Shown here: in pieces, positions 5,240 through 6,550 of the stretch
Position numbering within the stretch: position 1 is the stretch's first letter
How the letters are laid out: the number at the start of each line of letters is the position of its first letter
DNA from: Gammaproteobacteria bacterium
Lineage (GTDB): Bacteria > Pseudomonadota > Gammaproteobacteria > Pseudomonadales > Azotimanducaceae
Assembly (NCBI GenBank): GCA_026706425.1
Contig: JAPOYW010000483.1
Span: 1-6,550 of the forward strand
Direction: 5' to 3'
Length of the DNA: 6,550 bases
The notes under the pieces: generated by a model
Seen by the model: only the letters and a program-made list of their open reading frames with translations
The model's database searches: none
What the model was told of the DNA's origin: nothing
Position numbers and translations under genes: made by a program

Positions 5240-6482
5240 ACATGCTGCCCCACGACGGCGTCGGCGGTGCGACGCCCATCCCGATGAACGACAGGAACGC
5301 CTCCGTGAAGATCGCGCTGGGCACGGCGAAGGTCAGCGTTACCAGGATCACCCCCATGGTGTTCGGGATCATGTGGCGAAGAACCAGGTAGTTGGTCTTG
5401 GCGCCGAGCAGCCGGGAGGCGCCGATGTAGCCCTCCTCCCGGATCTGCAGGATCTGACCCCGGACGAGCCGCGCCGCCGCAGGCCAGCTCAAGAGCACCA
5501 TGGCGACAAGCATCGGCCCGATGCCGCTGTCGCCGGATTCCACGTTGAAGAGGATCCGCAGAAGGATCATGAAGAGCAGGAAGGGGAGTGCCACGACGAA
5601 GTCGGCGAAGCGCATCAGCACCTGGTCGGCCCTGCCGCCCATGAAGCCGGCTGCACTGCCGTAGAGGATGCCGATGATGACGAAGAAGAACGGCGCGACG
5701 ATGCCGATGAAGAGCGAGACCCGGGCGCCATGCATCAGCCGCGCGAGCATGTCCCGGCCCAGGTAGTCCGTCCCCAACGGATGGAACGCCATCTTGACCG
5801 TGTCCCCGGGGCTTACGTCCGTGGCGTTGTCGATCAAACCCTTGGCCGCTGCTTCCGCGGCCGTGATGACCCGGGTCACGTCCGCCGTGACGGTGGTGTA
5901 GCTGGCGGATTCGCCACCGCTGCGGTCCAACGGGACCACGGAATAGAAATAGGTCTCTGCCTTCAGATCCAGCCGATCTTCGAAGCTCACGTTCGCCGGA
6001 CTCAGGATCTCGGCGATGGGAAGGCCCAAGGCGCCGTCCGGTTCGGGATCGTACTTGTTGCGGTATACCCGGTAGCCTCCCGCACCCGCCACGGGATCCC
6101 AATAAAGCCTGACCGCGTTGGTGGTCGGCTGGTCGACCACGGTGACCGTCGCAGGTGCCGAGGGCATGTCGCCGCCCTCGACGGGCGTCGCGGTGACTCC
6201 GCGCCAGGGCGTGTAGTCCTCCGCCACAGTGGCGGTTCGGTCCGCACCGGGGGGAACGCTGATCTGGTCCAGGTCCTGGGCAGCCGGATCAACCGTCCAC
6301 ACGAACGGCCCGAGCACCGTGAACGCCAGGAGGGCAACCACGAGGTAGAGGGAGATCAAGGCTCGGCGGTTGGCCTTTAGACGAATCCAGGCGTCCTGCC
6401 AGTACGACAGGGACGGCCGGGAGACGGTTTCCACCTCCCGTTCGACCCGAACCCTTTCCCAGGAGAGCGTTCCTTCGGCCAT
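5094..6482 (-). CDS. OppC/DppC-type peptide ABC transporter permease with an inserted fibronectin III-like domain
   Basis: This is an inner-membrane permease subunit that would pair with an OppB-type partner and two ATPases to import peptides delivered by a binding protein. TM1 is about residues 41-63. The signature HPLGTDYLGRDMLARL is at 234-249, and further membrane spans lie at about 255-280, 290-312, 322-340, 375-400 and 430-448. The EAA loop that contacts the ATPases runs EEGYIGASRLLGAK....IPN (349-374). At 462 residues it is about 160 longer than usual. The extra part lies between TM1 and HPLGTD, and residues 106-204 look like fibronectin III: SAPATVTV, VRLYWDPVAGAGGYRVYRN, ETYFYSVVPLDRSGGES. 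The start has GGAG six bases upstream, inside the end of oppB, only three bases after its stop, so the two are one operon. Confidence 0.93.
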   Translation of the reverse strand: MAEGTLSWERVRVEREVETVSRPSLSYWQDAWIRLKANRRALISLYLVVALLAFTVLGPFVWTVDPAAQDLDQISVPPGADRTATVAEDYTPWRGVTATPVEGGDMPSAPATVTVVDQPTTNAVRLYWDPVAGAGGYRVYRNKYDPEPDGALGLPIAEILSPANVSFEDRLDLKAETYFYSVVPLDRSGGESASYTTVTADVTRVITAAEAAAKGLIDNATDVSPGDTVKMAFHPLGTDYLGRDMLARLMHGARVSLFIGIVAPFFFVIIGILYGSAAGFMGGRADQVLMRFADFVVALPFLLFMILLRILFNVESGDSGIGPMLVAMVLLSWPAAARLVRGQILQIREEGYIGASRLLGAKTNYLVLRHMIPNTMGVILVTLTFAVPSAIFTEAFLSFIGMGVAPPTPSWGSMCNEGLKTMLTTPHELIAPAAFISITVLAFNLLGDGLRDALDARMRATE

Positions 6483-6485
6483 CGC

Positions 6486-6550
6486 CTACTCCAGCCGGAC
6501 CCGGGGGTCGACGAAGCCGTAGATCACATCCACGACGATCACCATGAACA
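6486..6550 (-). CDS. OppB/DppB-type permease, C-terminal end (partial)
   Basis: Only the last 20 residues before the TAG at 6486-6488 are present: FMVIVVDVIYGFVDPRVRLE. The V-D-x-x-Y-x-x-x-D-P-R-x-R pattern is the standard C-terminus of OppB/DppB permeases, where the last membrane helix ends in the cytoplasm. It stops three bases before the oppC ATG and supplies that gene's ribosome-binding site. OppB and OppC form the heterodimeric channel, so the order B then C is as expected. The rest of the gene is beyond the right edge. Confidence 0.88.
   Translation of the reverse strand, partial: FMVIVVDVIYGFVDPRVRLE

Noticed and set aside
4975..6102. A 375-codon minus-strand frame within oppC, including an ATG at 5097 overlapping the oppC stop
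   Set aside because: It is out of frame with the permease and Arg/Gly-rich. The part after the oppC stop gives only 40 basic residues running antisense into the membrane protein gene, with no motif.
5067..6380. A 437-codon open frame on the plus strand opposite oppC
   Set aside because: It is antisense to a certain permease gene, and its translation is dominated by Arg, Asp, Glu, Gly and His in low-complexity order, as expected of the complement of GC-rich coding DNA.

Overview
The window is G+C-rich bacterial DNA. It carries an Opp/Dpp-type ABC permease pair, an M48 lipoprotein protease and an ISAs1-like transposase. This fits a proteobacterium-like Gram-negative, probably uncultured, but nothing here fixes the taxon. 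Most genes lie on the minus strand; one two-gene cassette in the middle lies on the plus strand.

Reading the minus strand from the right edge: 6486-6550 holds the last codons of an OppB/DppB-type permease. Its stop sits just before an intact OppC/DppC-type permease (5094-6482), whose first periplasmic loop carries a fibronectin type III-like domain of about 100 residues. At 2097-2244 lies a second, truncated copy of the last 48-49 codons of an oppC gene, about 92% identical in DNA. Its stop overlaps the start of an M48 metalloprotease lipoprotein (565-2102). That gene is split by a one-base frameshift near 1549, between the HEVVH motif and the third zinc ligand. Next comes a small gene (277-542) cut off by an ISAs1-like element (1-276), of which only the transposase N-terminus, a leader and one end are in the window.

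The segment between the two oppC copies (2245-5093) differs from its flanks. It holds a 9-bp triplet repeat, an odd C15-G7-C9/C14 homopolymer tract (2456-2510), and two plus-strand genes overlapping by 38 bp. The first encodes a ten-cysteine, Gly/Asp/His-rich protein; a signal peptide can be read in frame upstream of its first ATG, but its start codon is lost in or before the homopolymer tract. The second encodes a 678-residue single-pass membrane protein with a large domain containing degenerate ankyrin-like helical pairs. I recognise no family for either. The cassette is the best candidate for something undescribed.

Functionally, the right side is peptide/oligopeptide uptake. The left side, now damaged, is an envelope proteolysis gene that appears to have been the downstream partner of an oppC paralogue. 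The frameshift, the IS insertion, the truncated permease copy and the homopolymer tract together indicate either a decaying, rearranged locus or partly unreliable assembly. Read-level checks at 1549 and 2456-2510 decide between these.
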